Origin: Marinobacterium jannaschii DSM 6295
GTDB lineage: Bacteria; Pseudomonadota; Gammaproteobacteria; Pseudomonadales; Balneatricaceae
Length of the DNA: 64,000 nucleotides
Direction: 5' to 3'
NCBI RefSeq assembly: GCF_000620085.1
Contig: NZ_JHVJ01000017.1
Location: 137,008-201,007 of the forward strand
Shown: one piece after another, positions 45,399 through 54,412 of the stretch
Layout of the letters: each line of letters opens with the position of its first letter
Numbering within the stretch: the first letter of the stretch is position 1
Notes under the pieces: generated by a model
Database searches by the model: none
What the model saw: only the letters and a program-made list of their open reading frames with translations
What the model was told of the DNA's origin: nothing
Translations under genes and position numbers: made by a program

Positions 45399-46312
45399 AG
45401 CGCCTCCCGGGGCTTCAGTATGGTCAGTGCCTGCGGATGAATACAGTACTCCAGCGGCGGGCGCTGCGGATTCAGCTCGCCATCACTCATCACATGCAAC
45501 ACGCGTTTGCGGTGCAGAAACTGAATACGTGCCGACTCTGCCCGGAAACTCAGCATATCCGGGTCGTTCTGCCAGTCACGGGTCAGCAACCGGAAGATCA
45601 GCCGGGGCAACGACCAGAGTGATCGGTCACGGGCGATATAAATGCCGAGCAGACCGCAGTTCAGGCTTTTTCTGACCGGAATCAGTGAACTCTCAGCGGC
45701 AAGCGGATTGTTGCTAATGGTAACCGAGCGGGTATGCAGGCTATGTACCTGGCCACCGATCTTCAGATGGATGACCATCGAACGGTAAGCGAACATAAAC
45801 CTCAGCATATACCAGCCCATCAGGGGCCAGCGCACCCAGCCGGCATGTTGTCGCAGACGTTCACGGCGTTCTGTCAGTCGGGTAGACATGCCGATATTGG
45901 AGATGCAGAGGAAGGGCTTTCCATTCAGTTCGGCCATATCGATCTTCTCAGGCTGCGCATCTGCCAGCTGGCCGATTGCGGTCACCATATCCAGCGACAT
46001 GCCGATATCGCGCGCCAGAAGGTTCATGGTCCCACCCGGCAGCACACCCAGCGGGATACCCAGCCCTGATGTAATCTCAGCCACACTCAGGACGGTACCA
46101 TCCCCTCCCGCCACCCAGACGGCATCAGGCTTATCATGCTGTAACAAGCGGCTCAGCTGTGCCAGCTGGCCGCCATCAAACGGTTCCAGTCGCAGCTTAA
46201 GGTGGCTGTCCGCCCTCAGCAGGCCTTCAAAATATTCCTGCACAGAGCCTTCGCACTGTTCCAGAAAGTGGCCGGCAAGCGGATTGTAGATCAGCACAAT
46301 ATCCCGAATCAT
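45395..46312 (-). CDS. Diacylglycerol/sphingosine kinase-family lipid kinase
   Basis: These 305 residues match the DAGK catalytic family: IYNPLAG at the N-terminus, VAGGDGTVLSVAE near 67, LGVLPGGTMNLLARDIG near 88 and a C-terminal half with SDGEL near 283. Members phosphorylate diacylglycerol or related lipids at the membrane. The exact substrate is not visible. It is coupled to the metallophosphoesterase downstream and preceded by the DUF2789 gene ten bases upstream, so yicC, DUF2789 and this pair could share a transcript. Confidence 0.9.
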   Translation of the reverse strand: MIRDIVLIYNPLAGHFLEQCEGSVQEYFEGLLRADSHLKLRLEPFDGGQLAQLSRLLQHDKPDAVWVAGGDGTVLSVAEITSGLGIPLGVLPGGTMNLLARDIGMSLDMVTAIGQLADAQPEKIDMAELNGKPFLCISNIGMSTRLTERRERLRQHAGWVRWPLMGWYMLRFMFAYRSMVIHLKIGGQVHSLHTRSVTISNNPLAAESSLIPVRKSLNCGLLGIYIARDRSLWSLPRLIFRLLTRDWQNDPDMLSFRAESARIQFLHRKRVLHVMSDGELNPQRPPLEYCIHPQALTILKPREAL

Positions 46313-46322
46313 AATTCTCGCC

Positions 46323-46583
46323 CTAAGCAGACAGCCGTACGTTCAGTTCATCGATGGCATCAGCCCAGTTCGCATCCTCGGCCAGCCCGTCTCTCAGAAA
46401 CCCGGCCTGCTGGGGCGTCCAGAATTCCGCCTCATGCAGATGCTCTCCATCGGCTAAACGGTGGTTTGCAATAAAGTATTCGATATCAGCCGCTCCGGCC
46501 GGTAGGCCAAGCTGCTCAAATAATGCCGGGGGCAGGCCAGGATATTGGGAAGGGCTGCATACCGGTTTGCAGGCATGCAGCAT
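46323..46583 (-). CDS. DUF2789 family protein
   Basis: The 86 residues match the DUF2789 pattern: LFEQLGLPAGAADIEYFIANHRL, then FWTPQQAGFLRDGLAEDANWADAIDELNVRL. These are small soluble helical proteins of unknown function, common in gammaproteobacteria. The ATG at 46583 lies 14 bases after the yicC stop and has only a weak ribosome site, so it may be translated through coupling. Confidence 0.82.
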   Translation of the reverse strand: MLHACKPVCSPSQYPGLPPALFEQLGLPAGAADIEYFIANHRLADGEHLHEAEFWTPQQAGFLRDGLAEDANWADAIDELNVRLSA

Positions 46584-46597
46584 CGTCCGAATATGGC

Positions 46598-47461
46598 CTA
46601 TTCGATATTCTGGATCTGTTCGCGCATCTGTTCGATCAGTACTTTCAACTCCACCGCGCTCTGGGTGGTATCGGAGACAATCGACTTGGAAGACAGGGTA
46701 TTGGCTTCGCGGTTGAGTTCCTGCATCAGGAAGTCGAGGCGACGGCCGATCGGGCCTTTCTGTTTCAGTACCCGGCGCACTTCCTGAACATGGGTGTTGA
46801 GACGGTCCATCTCCTCATCCACATCGGCTTTCTGGGCGAGGATCACCATCTCCTGTTCGAGGCGACTTTCGTCGAGGTCTTCTTTGAGTTCGGCCAGACG
46901 GTTTTTCAGGTTGTCGCGCTGGGCCTGCAGTATTTCCGGCAACTTGGCACGCACATCCACCACGATCTCGCTGATCGTACTGAGGCGCTGCTCAATCAGG
47001 TTCGCCAGCTCGGCCCCTTCGCGGGCACGGCCGTCATGCAGGTCGTCCAGCGCCTTGTCGAACAGCTCCAGCGCGGCTTTTTTCACCAGATCCATATCCA
47101 GTTTAGTGTCCTGCAGAACCCCGGGCCAGCGCAGCAGTTCGAGTGCATTCAGCGGCTCGGCCTGGCTGGTCAGGGCAGCGACCTGTTCGGCCGCAGCCAC
47201 CACCTGACGGGCGTAGTCTTCGTTGACGGTCAGTTGCTGGTTCTGGGCTTCAGCATGAAAGCGCAGGGTGCACTCAACCTTGCCGCGACTGAGAGACTTA
47301 CGCAGTTTGTCGCGCAGCGGGCCTTCAAGATCACGCAGGTTTTCATGCAGGCGCAGATGTGGTTCCAGATAGCGGTGGTTTACCGAGCGGATCTCCCAGC
47401 TCAGGGAACCCCAGGTGTGCTCGGCTTCCTGCCGGGCAAAAGCGGTCATACTACGTGTCAT
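46598..47461 (-). CDS. yicC: YicC-family endoribonuclease
   Basis: This protein of 287 residues has the YicC N-terminal block [28 protein letters not shown] near 23-38 and the conserved C-terminal end [23 protein letters not shown]. coli YicC is an endoribonuclease that takes part in small-RNA decay. It is divergent from rph with a 92-base gap, the arrangement found in pseudomonads and E. coli. It lies upstream of DUF2789 on the same strand. Confidence 0.95.
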   Translation of the reverse strand: MTRSMTAFARQEAEHTWGSLSWEIRSVNHRYLEPHLRLHENLRDLEGPLRDKLRKSLSRGKVECTLRFHAEAQNQQLTVNEDYARQVVAAAEQVAALTSQAEPLNALELLRWPGVLQDTKLDMDLVKKAALELFDKALDDLHDGRAREGAELANLIEQRLSTISEIVVDVRAKLPEILQAQRDNLKNRLAELKEDLDESRLEQEMVILAQKADVDEEMDRLNTHVQEVRRVLKQKGPIGRRLDFLMQELNREANTLSSKSIVSDTTQSAVELKVLIEQMREQIQNIE

Positions 47462-47553
47462 ATTATCCGTTCTCGATTAAAATGCGGACTTTAGCCAATT
47501 CTACAGCCTCAGATGCAGCGGTGCATCACAAGGCGAATAGTAAAGGACAGATC

Positions 47554-48324
47554 ATGAGCTCCAGCCTTTCCGACCAGCTGAAAAACCTCGGACTAGATAG
47601 CCTGCGCCCAAGCGGTCGCCAGCCAGACCAGATGCGTGAGGTGAAAATCACCCGCAATTTCACCAAACACGCCGAAGGATCAGTGCTGGTGGAGTTTGGC
47701 GATACCAAAGTGATCTGTACCGCCACTGTAGAGCGCGGTGTTCCGCGTTTCCTGCGCGGCAGCGGTCAGGGCTGGGTCACTGCAGAATACGGCATGCTGC
47801 CCCGCTCTACCAACAGCCGTTGCGACCGTGAAGCTGCCCGCGGCAAACAGGGCGGCCGTACTATCGAGATCCAGCGCCTGATCGGCCGCTCACTGCGCGC
47901 CGCACTGGACCTTAATAAACTGGGTGAAAACACCATCACCATCGACTGTGATGTCATTCAGGCCGATGGCGGAACCCGCACCGCATCGATCACCGGTGCC
48001 TGTGTTGCCCTGATGGATGCAATCAATGTCCTGAAACAGGATAAGAACGGTGCCATGAAAGGCGATCCGATCAGATATATGCTGGCAGCCGTGTCTGTCG
48101 GTATCTACAACGGTCAGCCGGTACTGGATCTGGATTACGCCGAAGATTCCAAGGCCGAAACCGATATGAACGTTATCATGACGGCGCGCGGCGGCTTTAT
48201 CGAGGTCCAGGGTACGGCCGAAGGCGCACCTTACAGCCAGGATGAGCTGAACAGCATGCTGGCGCTGGCACAGAAAGGTATCGGTGAGCTGGTCGAACTG
48301 CAAAAGCAGGCACTGGCGAGCTGA
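47554..48324 (+). CDS. rph: Ribonuclease PH with a short N-terminal extension
   Basis: This 256-residue phosphorolytic 3'-exonuclease trims tRNA precursors. Core motifs are [47 protein letters not shown] and the active-site ETDMNVIMT. The ATG at 47554 has AAAGGA at good spacing, which places [17 protein letters not shown] ahead of the usual start (RPSGR, equivalent to RPAGR in E. coli). No ATG lies at the usual position, so the extension of about 17 residues appears real. Confidence 0.95.
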   Translation: MSSSLSDQLKNLGLDSLRPSGRQPDQMREVKITRNFTKHAEGSVLVEFGDTKVICTATVERGVPRFLRGSGQGWVTAEYGMLPRSTNSRCDREAARGKQGGRTIEIQRLIGRSLRAALDLNKLGENTITIDCDVIQADGGTRTASITGACVALMDAINVLKQDKNGAMKGDPIRYMLAAVSVGIYNGQPVLDLDYAEDSKAETDMNVIMTARGGFIEVQGTAEGAPYSQDELNSMLALAQKGIGELVELQKQALAS

Positions 48325-48340
48325 TCCATTCAGAGAAAGC

Positions 48341-48374
48341 AAAAAGGGGAGCCATCTGGCTCCCCTTATTTATT
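48341..48374. terminator. Terminator between rph and crc
   Basis: AAAAAGGGGAGCC / GGCTCCCCTTATTTATT with an ATCT loop lies between convergent genes. Confidence 0.88.
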
Positions 48375-48392
48375 CCCGCGACCCGCGGTTGA

Positions 48393-49163
48393 TCAGTCGA
48401 TGGCGTAGTCGATAATGACCGGAGCATGTTCGCTGAAGCGCTCATCACGGTAGATCCGTGCGGACTGTACCGTCTTGCGGATATTCGCCGTGCCGATCTG
48501 GTAATCCAGCCGAGCACCTTCATTCAGCTGCCAGGCGCGGTTATATTCCGGCCACCAGCTGAACTGGCGTTCGGCTTTATTCGCCTCGCGGAAGGTATCC
48601 ACGTAGCCCATCTCAACCAGAACCTCTTCCATCCATTCCCGTTCATGGGGCAGGAAGCCGGAGACCGTCTGATTGACATACCAGTTGCTCAGATCGATGG
48701 CGCGGTGTGCAATATGGTAAGTACCACAAAAGATAAAATCCCTGCGCTTACGCAGCGTTTTCTTCAGGTGGCCCATAAACAGCTGCATATACTCTTCTTT
48801 TGCAGCCTGTGCCTCATCGCTTTTCAGACCTGAAGGGATACTCATAGACGCCACACTGACTTTTTCGAAGTCAGCCTGAATAAAGCGACCATGAAAATCA
48901 CACTGCTCGAATCCCAGCCCGGTCATGATCGCCTTAGGCACTTCACGGGTGTAGATCGCCACACCGCTATAGCCGTCTTCAAAGGCATCAAAAAAGTAAG
49001 GGTAATAACCTTCCGGGTGGTAGCGCTCATCATCGAGCTGGTACTCCTTTGCACGCAGATCCTGCAGACAGACCACATCAGCATCCTGACGTTTCATCCA
49101 GTCAAAAAAGCCATTGTCTACAGCCTGTTCAATACCCTGAGTATTGAAGGTGATTACACGCAT
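48393..49163 (-). CDS. crc: Catabolite repression control protein Crc
   Basis: These 256 residues have the exonuclease III fold, but catalytic residues are replaced as in Pseudomonas Crc. The acidic LQE is LQD (Asp35), the GDxN motif is GTYH (147-150), and the final SDH is SEH. Crc-like blocks such as GLGFEQCDFHGRFIQADF and FSWWPE are clear. Position next to pyrE and near rph is also that of Pseudomonas crc. Crc cooperates with Hfq to block translation of catabolic mRNAs carrying A-rich motifs. The ATG at 49163 matches the family start. Activity as a nuclease is unlikely. Confidence 0.9.
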   Translation of the reverse strand: MRVITFNTQGIEQAVDNGFFDWMKRQDADVVCLQDLRAKEYQLDDERYHPEGYYPYFFDAFEDGYSGVAIYTREVPKAIMTGLGFEQCDFHGRFIQADFEKVSVASMSIPSGLKSDEAQAAKEEYMQLFMGHLKKTLRKRRDFIFCGTYHIAHRAIDLSNWYVNQTVSGFLPHEREWMEEVLVEMGYVDTFREANKAERQFSWWPEYNRAWQLNEGARLDYQIGTANIRKTVQSARIYRDERFSEHAPVIIDYAID

Positions 49164-49409
49164 AAATTGCAATTCCCGTATCGTGCGGTGCGTATTAAAA
49201 GAAAGGAGTGATTTCAGCTGCGAATTGTATAGTGAAGCGAACAAAATTGAAATTTATGTTGCATATTCAGGTCAGACCAGCTGCTTTTATCCAGTTAGTT
49301 TAGCCAATTTCACCCAATCTGCCGCTCTGCTGCTGTTTTGCACATAGAGCGAACCCCGCCAGACTGGTAAAATCCGCCCCGTTAACAACCCTTCTGTGCG
49401 GAGAATCTA

Positions 49410-50051
49410 ATGCAGGACTACCAACGCGAGTTTATCGAATTTGCCATTGAACAGAACGTACTGCGCTTCGGCGAGTTTACCCTGAAGTCCGGCCGTGTCA
49501 GCCCTTACTTCTTCAATGCGGGTCTGTTTAACGATGGCGTCGCGCTCGCCAAACTGGGCCGTTTCTACGCTGCGGCGATCGAGCAGTCCGGTGTTGCATT
49601 CGATGTCCTGCTGGGCCCGGCCTATAAAGGTATCCCGCTGGCTGCAACTACAGCGGTCGCTCTGGCCGATCACCACGCGCGCAACGTGCCTTATGTTTTC
49701 AACCGTAAAGAGAAGAAACCCCACGGCGAAGGCGGCAGCCTGGTCGGTGCCGAGCTGAAAGGCGGCGTGATGATTATCGATGATGTCATCACCGCCGGCA
49801 CGGCGATCCGTGAAGTGATGGAGATTATCGACGAAAACGGTGCTAAGCCAGCTGGCGTGGTGATAGCCCTCAACCGCATGGAGAAAGGTAAAGGCGAGCT
49901 GTCTGCGATCCAGGAAGTGGAGCGCGACTACAAGATGCCGGTCGTCAGTATTGTCAGCCTGGCCGACCTGATCGTGTATCTGGAAGAGAAAGGCGATATG
50001 GCCACTGAACTGGCCGCGATCAAACAGTACCGCGACAGCTACGGTATCTGA
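49410..50051 (+). CDS. pyrE: Orotate phosphoribosyltransferase
   Basis: This 213-residue enzyme joins orotate to PRPP in pyrimidine synthesis. Motifs are [18 protein letters not shown] near 23-40, the catalytic-loop lysines in [12 protein letters not shown] near 98-109 and the PRPP-binding [13 protein letters not shown] near 120-132. CGGAGA precedes the ATG. It is divergent from crc with a 246-base gap containing no other gene, and convergent with the pilus cluster. Confidence 0.97.
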   Translation: MQDYQREFIEFAIEQNVLRFGEFTLKSGRVSPYFFNAGLFNDGVALAKLGRFYAAAIEQSGVAFDVLLGPAYKGIPLAATTAVALADHHARNVPYVFNRKEKKPHGEGGSLVGAELKGGVMIIDDVITAGTAIREVMEIIDENGAKPAGVVIALNRMEKGKGELSAIQEVERDYKMPVVSIVSLADLIVYLEEKGDMATELAAIKQYRDSYGI

Positions 50052-50071
50052 TTACAGCTACAGCCACCCGG

Positions 50072-50506
50072 CTATGGTGTACTCCAGAGCCGGGTGCTTA
50101 AGCGGCGCGTAGCCGTTTGCAAAGTGTTCCCCACACCACACTGACCGATAGACTCCAGCGAGTAGTAGGTATTTCCGTTAGTAGATCCATCTTGATTGCA
50201 GGTCACTGTGGCTGAGCAACCTATAGCCTGACCATTTGTATCTGTTAAATTGTAGACGCTTGGATTTACCGGTAATGCAAGACAGCTAACAGGCCCCAAG
50301 CCAGGATGGATAATTTCATTGACGGCAATCTGTAGCCCACTGTCGGCCGCAGCCAATGCCCGCACCGCCTGAAAATTCTGGCTCACATGCCCCTGGCCTA
50401 TGGCCATAAACGAGCCCATCACCACCGTTAACATCCCCCCGACGACGATCAGGAATATCGCCAGCACCAGCCCCATTCCCTGCTCTTTGCTGAATCGCCG
50501 CTTCAT
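50072..50506 (-). CDS. mshP: MSHA minor pilin-like protein MshP
   Basis: The 144 residues have an N-terminal hydrophobic helix after a short basic leader (MKRRFSKEQG, then MGLVLAIFLIVVGGMLTVVM) and resemble MshP, a PilX-type minor pilin. Cysteines in the C-terminal half could form disulfides. It is the last gene of the cluster. Its start overlaps the mshO stop (ATGA), and its end faces pyrE with 20 bases between. The large mshQ gene that follows mshP in Vibrio is absent. Confidence 0.82.
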   Translation of the reverse strand: MKRRFSKEQGMGLVLAIFLIVVGGMLTVVMGSFMAIGQGHVSQNFQAVRALAAADSGLQIAVNEIIHPGLGPVSCLALPVNPSVYNLTDTNGQAIGCSATVTCNQDGSTNGNTYYSLESIGQCGVGNTLQTATRRLSTRLWSTP

Positions 50507-51345
50507 CCGTTACGCACCTGTACCAGTTGCTGGATCTGCACCCTTTCCCCAGCTTCAGTGACTTCCAGGTCGATCAGGATCAACGAGCTACGAAGCAAAA
50601 AGTTGTTACCACCGCCACCAATCGTACTGTAGAAAGGCGGATTAACTGTACTGAGGCCCGTAGCCAGTAAGGTACGGTTAGGCTCTGCGTTTGGATTAGG
50701 CGGGCTGGGTTGTGCCGCAATAAATCCATAATTCTGATAGCGATAGAGGTCATTTCCAACACGGCAGTAACTGACTGGCTGTCCGGTAAAATATACCCGG
50801 TTAGAGCCCCCTGCATTACCATCAAAAGTATGCGGTGCATTGAGCGCTGCATTAAAAGCACCAAACGGAATATTTAGGTGACTACCTACAACATTGAGAC
50901 GACCGGCATTGCTAAGCTGCGTCAGCATCGTATTGTTGGCGAGGGTATAGAGACTAGCAGCCGGGTTCGGAACGCCAGCCTGACTGATAATCGACAAATA
51001 TAACGGGTTAGGTGGTGCTGTTAGTCCAGGTACCGGAAGCTGGACCAGGTTCAACTGATTGACCTGGCCAACTGGCTCCGCCGTATAGCGCGTAGCACCC
51101 ACTACTGGAATAAATTCAATGCAGTTCCCATTGATCCTTACACTGTTAGGTAACGCCAGCCGCAGCTCGCGGGCAATTTTCTCCACCCCCAACTGTACCG
51201 TGGTCGCCAGGTCATGACGCCGCGCCATACCAGCATAGCCACTGGCCATATTGACGAAGAACTGAGTACTGATACCGGCAACAATGCCCAGCAGGGCAAT
51301 TACTACTACCAGCTCCATCAGGGTAAAGCCGTGCTGGCGTCGCAT
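50503..51345 (-). CDS. mshO: MSHA minor pilin-like protein MshO
   Basis: The 280 residues open with a type IV prepilin leader MRRQHG cleaved before FTLMELVVVIALLGIVAG. The long C-terminal globular region is Asn/Pro/Tyr-rich, with AT-richer codon use than the housekeeping genes. This fits MshO, a PilW-like minor pilin thought to prime assembly or sit at the tip. Start and stop overlap mshD and mshP. Confidence 0.88.
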   Translation of the reverse strand: MRRQHGFTLMELVVVIALLGIVAGISTQFFVNMASGYAGMARRHDLATTVQLGVEKIARELRLALPNSVRINGNCIEFIPVVGATRYTAEPVGQVNQLNLVQLPVPGLTAPPNPLYLSIISQAGVPNPAASLYTLANNTMLTQLSNAGRLNVVGSHLNIPFGAFNAALNAPHTFDGNAGGSNRVYFTGQPVSYCRVGNDLYRYQNYGFIAAQPSPPNPNAEPNRTLLATGLSTVNPPFYSTIGGGGNNFLLRSSLILIDLEVTEAGERVQIQQLVQVRNG

Positions 51346-51887
51346 CAGAAGTTCCCCTTCACTGCGCTAAAGGGATAACCCAATGCCGCTCCGGGCGGTG
51401 TTACGGTCACTGTGATAATTTTCAGCATATCATTGCCATTGGTAGCATTATCATAAGCTACGGTGACTGATACTCTGTAACCTGCATAGGGATTAGCCAA
51501 CCCGGTTTCTGCCGCAATTGTCACCATCGCAACTTCATTATTAAGGCCGTTATAGTCATCGACATCATCAAAAGTCGCTCGGGCTTCCCCTGCATCAGGT
51601 CCAAGATTGGCAGCGGCAGTACAGGCAACCAGTGGTGCTGCACCACAATAGTTAGTCCCGCCCCCCACCATCACCTCATCAAACTCGCGCGACAGGATCT
51701 CCTCCAGATAGGCCTGTCCCAGATAAGCGGTACGGGATTGCCACATCACATCGGCGCTATGACGGATGGAGAAACTGAAAGCACCGACCAAGGCGGTCAT
51801 GGCGATACTGATAATCACGATAGTGATTACCAGCTCCAGCATGGTCGCGCCCTGCTGGCGCGGACTAAGGACGGCAGGCACCTTCAT
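51345..51887 (-). CDS. mshD: MSHA minor pilin MshD
   Basis: From the ATG at 51887 the product is 180 residues with a 13-residue leader ending RQQG, then ATMLELVITIVIISIAMTALVG. It is a PilV-like minor pilin. This start lies inside the end of mshC, giving a 23-base overlap. The frame is open further upstream, but that would make an unusually long leader. No good ribosome site is visible, so translation may depend on coupling to mshC. Confidence 0.85.
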   Translation of the reverse strand: MKVPAVLSPRQQGATMLELVITIVIISIAMTALVGAFSFSIRHSADVMWQSRTAYLGQAYLEEILSREFDEVMVGGGTNYCGAAPLVACTAAANLGPDAGEARATFDDVDDYNGLNNEVAMVTIAAETGLANPYAGYRVSVTVAYDNATNGNDMLKIITVTVTPPGAALGYPFSAVKGNF

Positions 51888-52392
51888 AGGCAAAGCCGGT
51901 GGGGGAAATACAGAGGGAACCGCTGCCGGAAATATTGATCTGAACTGAATTATTTTGCGCATTGACGGCATTCATCCCTGCCCCGGTCATATTACCGCGC
52001 ACATCATACTCAACCAGAAGCTGTTCATTGTCGTCCTCGTCACTGGACAAGCCTACAGCCCCAGCGGTATAGGGAATTGCATACCCAATTAAAGCGCCAC
52101 CTTCCAGAATCTGAGGATCCTGAGCGTTACCGGCAATCAGCACCGTATGCTCCCAGTCACCACCGCTGGCCTGCAGGCGCCAGCGCACGGTCGAGGCCTG
52201 GTGACTCAATGCTACCTGTTGCGCTAGCCGCAAGGATGCTAGAAGACCATCTCTGGTTGCATATTCGCGATAGGTATTCGTCGAGCTAAAACGAGAAAAG
52301 GCCACAGCAGTGATCACTCCAAGAAGTGCCACCACTGTGACCAGTTCCACCATGGTAAAGCCTGCTGAGCGATACTTTTTTAACTCAAGCAA
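51865..52392 (-). CDS. mshC: MSHA minor pilin MshC
   Basis: This protein of 175 residues has leader MLELKKYRSAG and the type IV methylation motif FTMVELVTVVALLGVITAVAF. It resembles the GspH/FimT group, to which MshC belongs. The start appears to be a TTG at 52392 with only a distant AGG, 30 bases after the mshA stop. Confidence 0.87.
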   Translation of the reverse strand: MLELKKYRSAGFTMVELVTVVALLGVITAVAFSRFSSTNTYREYATRDGLLASLRLAQQVALSHQASTVRWRLQASGGDWEHTVLIAGNAQDPQILEGGALIGYAIPYTAGAVGLSSDEDDNEQLLVEYDVRGNMTGAGMNAVNAQNNSVQINISGSGSLCISPTGFAYEGACRP

Positions 52393-52422
52393 AGGACAAT
52401 ACCTGATTCGACATTTGCTGAA

Positions 52423-52902
52423 TTAGTTTACATCTGCAGCATGAGCAACGGTCACAGCACCAGTTCCCTGAACATAGGTAACAATGCTGGTTGTGAAATC
52501 GTTATAGGTGAAAGTACAAGTACCTGCTACCGCCTGCGCTGCTTCGTATTCAGAGTTTGCATCATCCGCTGCACGCGGGCCATCAGCAGCAATCAGGTTA
52601 TTCCACAGCGTGGCACAGGCAGCCGCTGTACCGGCAGCCACTTGCGGGTTAAAGTTAGCGTCCACCGCAATCGCGTTTCCATCCAGTGTTACGTTTCCTG
52701 CACCTGCCAAACCACTCGCCACAGCCTGAGCACGCACCATGCTTACAGCAGAACGCAAGCTACCTGCGGAACCATCCACATTCGCACGGTGAGCATCATC
52801 GGTTACATTTATAAAACGCGGCAGCGCGACGGCAGCCAGGATACCCAGCAGTGCAATGACCACTACCAGTTCAACGATCGTAAAACCTGCTTGTTTATTC
52901 AT
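52423..52902 (-). CDS. mshA: MSHA major pilin
   Basis: The 159 residues form a classic type IVa pilin: short leader MNKQAG, cleavage before FTIVELVVVIALLGILAAVALPRF with Glu5, then a small Ala/Asn-rich globular domain. Two Cys in the C-terminal half probably form the D-region disulfide. GGAGAAGAG ahead of the ATG and a 275-base upstream gap suggest strong independent expression, as expected for the fibre subunit. MSHA pili mediate surface attachment and biofilm formation in Vibrio and Shewanella. Confidence 0.92.
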   Translation of the reverse strand: MNKQAGFTIVELVVVIALLGILAAVALPRFINVTDDAHRANVDGSAGSLRSAVSMVRAQAVASGLAGAGNVTLDGNAIAVDANFNPQVAAGTAAACATLWNNLIAADGPRAADDANSEYEAAQAVAGTCTFTYNDFTTSIVTYVQGTGAVTVAHAADVN

Positions 52903-53043
52903 GGGTTACTCTTCTCCAGACTTTTAAGTTCCATCAGGTACGTCCCTATCAATTGAACACACCCATAGTTAAATCTTTGGCAGCGTTAGCAGATCACGTT
53001 CGGATTCCGCTTAGTTCCTGTCCATTTTTTTGCCCTTACCGGG

Positions 53044-53129
53044 TTATCGGCAAGCGTGCAAAAAGCTTCGCCTTCACACTATACAAATCTGTTATTTTCG
53101 AAGCGAGCGTTCCAGATTAGGAAATTATA
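53044..53129 (-). promoter_or_regulatory. Candidate mshA promoters
   Basis: Two candidates lie on the minus strand in the gap ahead of mshA. A perfect TATAAT at 53124-53129 follows AT-rich DNA but has a weak -35. GCCGATAA at 53044-53051, with CGAAGCTT eleven bases upstream, resembles a sigma-28 promoter (exact -10, five of eight at -35), 142 bases from the ATG. The octamer also occurs in coding DNA here, so the second is tentative. Confidence 0.4.
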
Positions 53130-53177
53130 CTTAATTCTTTATTATTGGATTATGACGGGCATCAGCGTCGCTGTTTT

Positions 53178-54404
53178 TTAGCCCCGCATCGCGGTGCTGA
53201 GTTCCCATAGTGGCAGAAACACCCCCAGCGCCAGTATTAGCACCATAATACCGATCACCACCACCAGGATTGGCTCTATCGCCGCCGTCAGCCCTTTAAG
53301 GTCATAATCCACCTCCTCCTCGTAGAAGTCGGCGGCCTCGGCCAGCATCTGATCAACCCGGCCGGTCTCTTCGCCCACGGCGATCATCTGCATCACCAAC
53401 GGACTAAACATCCGGGTGCGGATGGCTGACTGGGTAAAGGATTCACCACGCTCAATACTCTTGCGCATCCCGGCCACGTTATCGCCCACCCAGGCATTGC
53501 CGACAGCCCGGGATACCACAATCAGGCCCTGTTCGATTGGCATCCCCGCACTCAGCACAATACTGAAGGTACGGGCAAATCGGCCGAGAATAGCGCGATA
53601 GAAGATACTTCCTACCAACGGAATCTTCAGCTTGGCCCGGTCCCAGCGCAGGCGGCCTTCCGGTTTCTTAATCCACTGCAGGAATACGATGATACCGGTA
53701 ACGATCAGGGCCAGAATCAGCGGCCACCAGTTCAGGGTAAAGTCTGAGACTGCGATCAGGGCCCGGGTTTGCCAGGGCAGGTTGGCCCCCAGGCTTTCAA
53801 ACACACCTTTAAACGCCGGGATCACATAGATATTGATCACCACCATCGCCCCGGCGATAGCACTCATCACAAACATCGGGTAACGGGTGGCCTGCTTGAT
53901 GTTTTTGACCGTCTGACGTTCAAGATCCAGATACTCGGCCATCTGCTTAAAGGTCTGGTCGAGGCGACCGGTGTTCTCGCCGACATGCACCAGGCTGATA
54001 TAGAGGTCGTTAAAAACCCGCGGATACTTGGTCAGTGCCGCCGACAGAGGCCGTCCCTTATCCAGTTCATCGGCCAGGCCGGAGATGGTTTCCTGCAGCA
54101 GCAGGTTATTTACACTGCCCGCCAGCCCGCGCATCGCCCGGTTGAGGGGGACTCCTGCCTTGCTCAGACTGTACATCTGGCGGCTGAACATGATCAGCTC
54201 GTCCTGGGTGACCTTTTCCAGCAGGCGGATTCGCACCTGCTTCTTCTCGCTATCCTCTTCAGTCTTAAGGATCTCCTTAATTGAGACCGGGGTAATCCCC
54301 TCGGCAATCAGCTGAGAAGCGACGGTGGCGCGAGTATCGGCATCGATCTCGCCTTTAATCTGCTCGCCCTGTCGGTTACGTCCACGGTAGGAGAAAACGG
54401 CCAT
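53178..54404 (-). CDS. mshG: MSHA pilus inner-membrane platform protein
   Basis: The 408 residues belong to the PilC/GspF platform family. There are two homologous cytoplasmic domains (about 70-165 and 270-365, each with a GE-containing VGENTGRLD or VGEETGRVD motif) and three membrane segments near 170-195, 220-240 and 375-400. It anchors the assembly ATPase MshE at the inner membrane. It follows mshE by eight bases. Confidence 0.94.
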   Translation of the reverse strand: MAVFSYRGRNRQGEQIKGEIDADTRATVASQLIAEGITPVSIKEILKTEEDSEKKQVRIRLLEKVTQDELIMFSRQMYSLSKAGVPLNRAMRGLAGSVNNLLLQETISGLADELDKGRPLSAALTKYPRVFNDLYISLVHVGENTGRLDQTFKQMAEYLDLERQTVKNIKQATRYPMFVMSAIAGAMVVINIYVIPAFKGVFESLGANLPWQTRALIAVSDFTLNWWPLILALIVTGIIVFLQWIKKPEGRLRWDRAKLKIPLVGSIFYRAILGRFARTFSIVLSAGMPIEQGLIVVSRAVGNAWVGDNVAGMRKSIERGESFTQSAIRTRMFSPLVMQMIAVGEETGRVDQMLAEAADFYEEEVDYDLKGLTAAIEPILVVVIGIMVLILALGVFLPLWELSTAMRG

Positions 54405-54412
54405 CGGTTATC

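Noticed and set aside
50065..50096. Inverted repeat CACCCGGCT / AGCCGGGTG as a pyrE/mshP terminator
   Set aside because: The arms are real, but no T-run follows on either strand and one arm overlaps mshP coding sequence, so termination cannot be supported.
52903..53177. c-di-GMP riboswitch ahead of mshA
   Set aside because: I compared the leader with the GEMM consensus and could not find the conserved core or tetraloop receptor arrangement.
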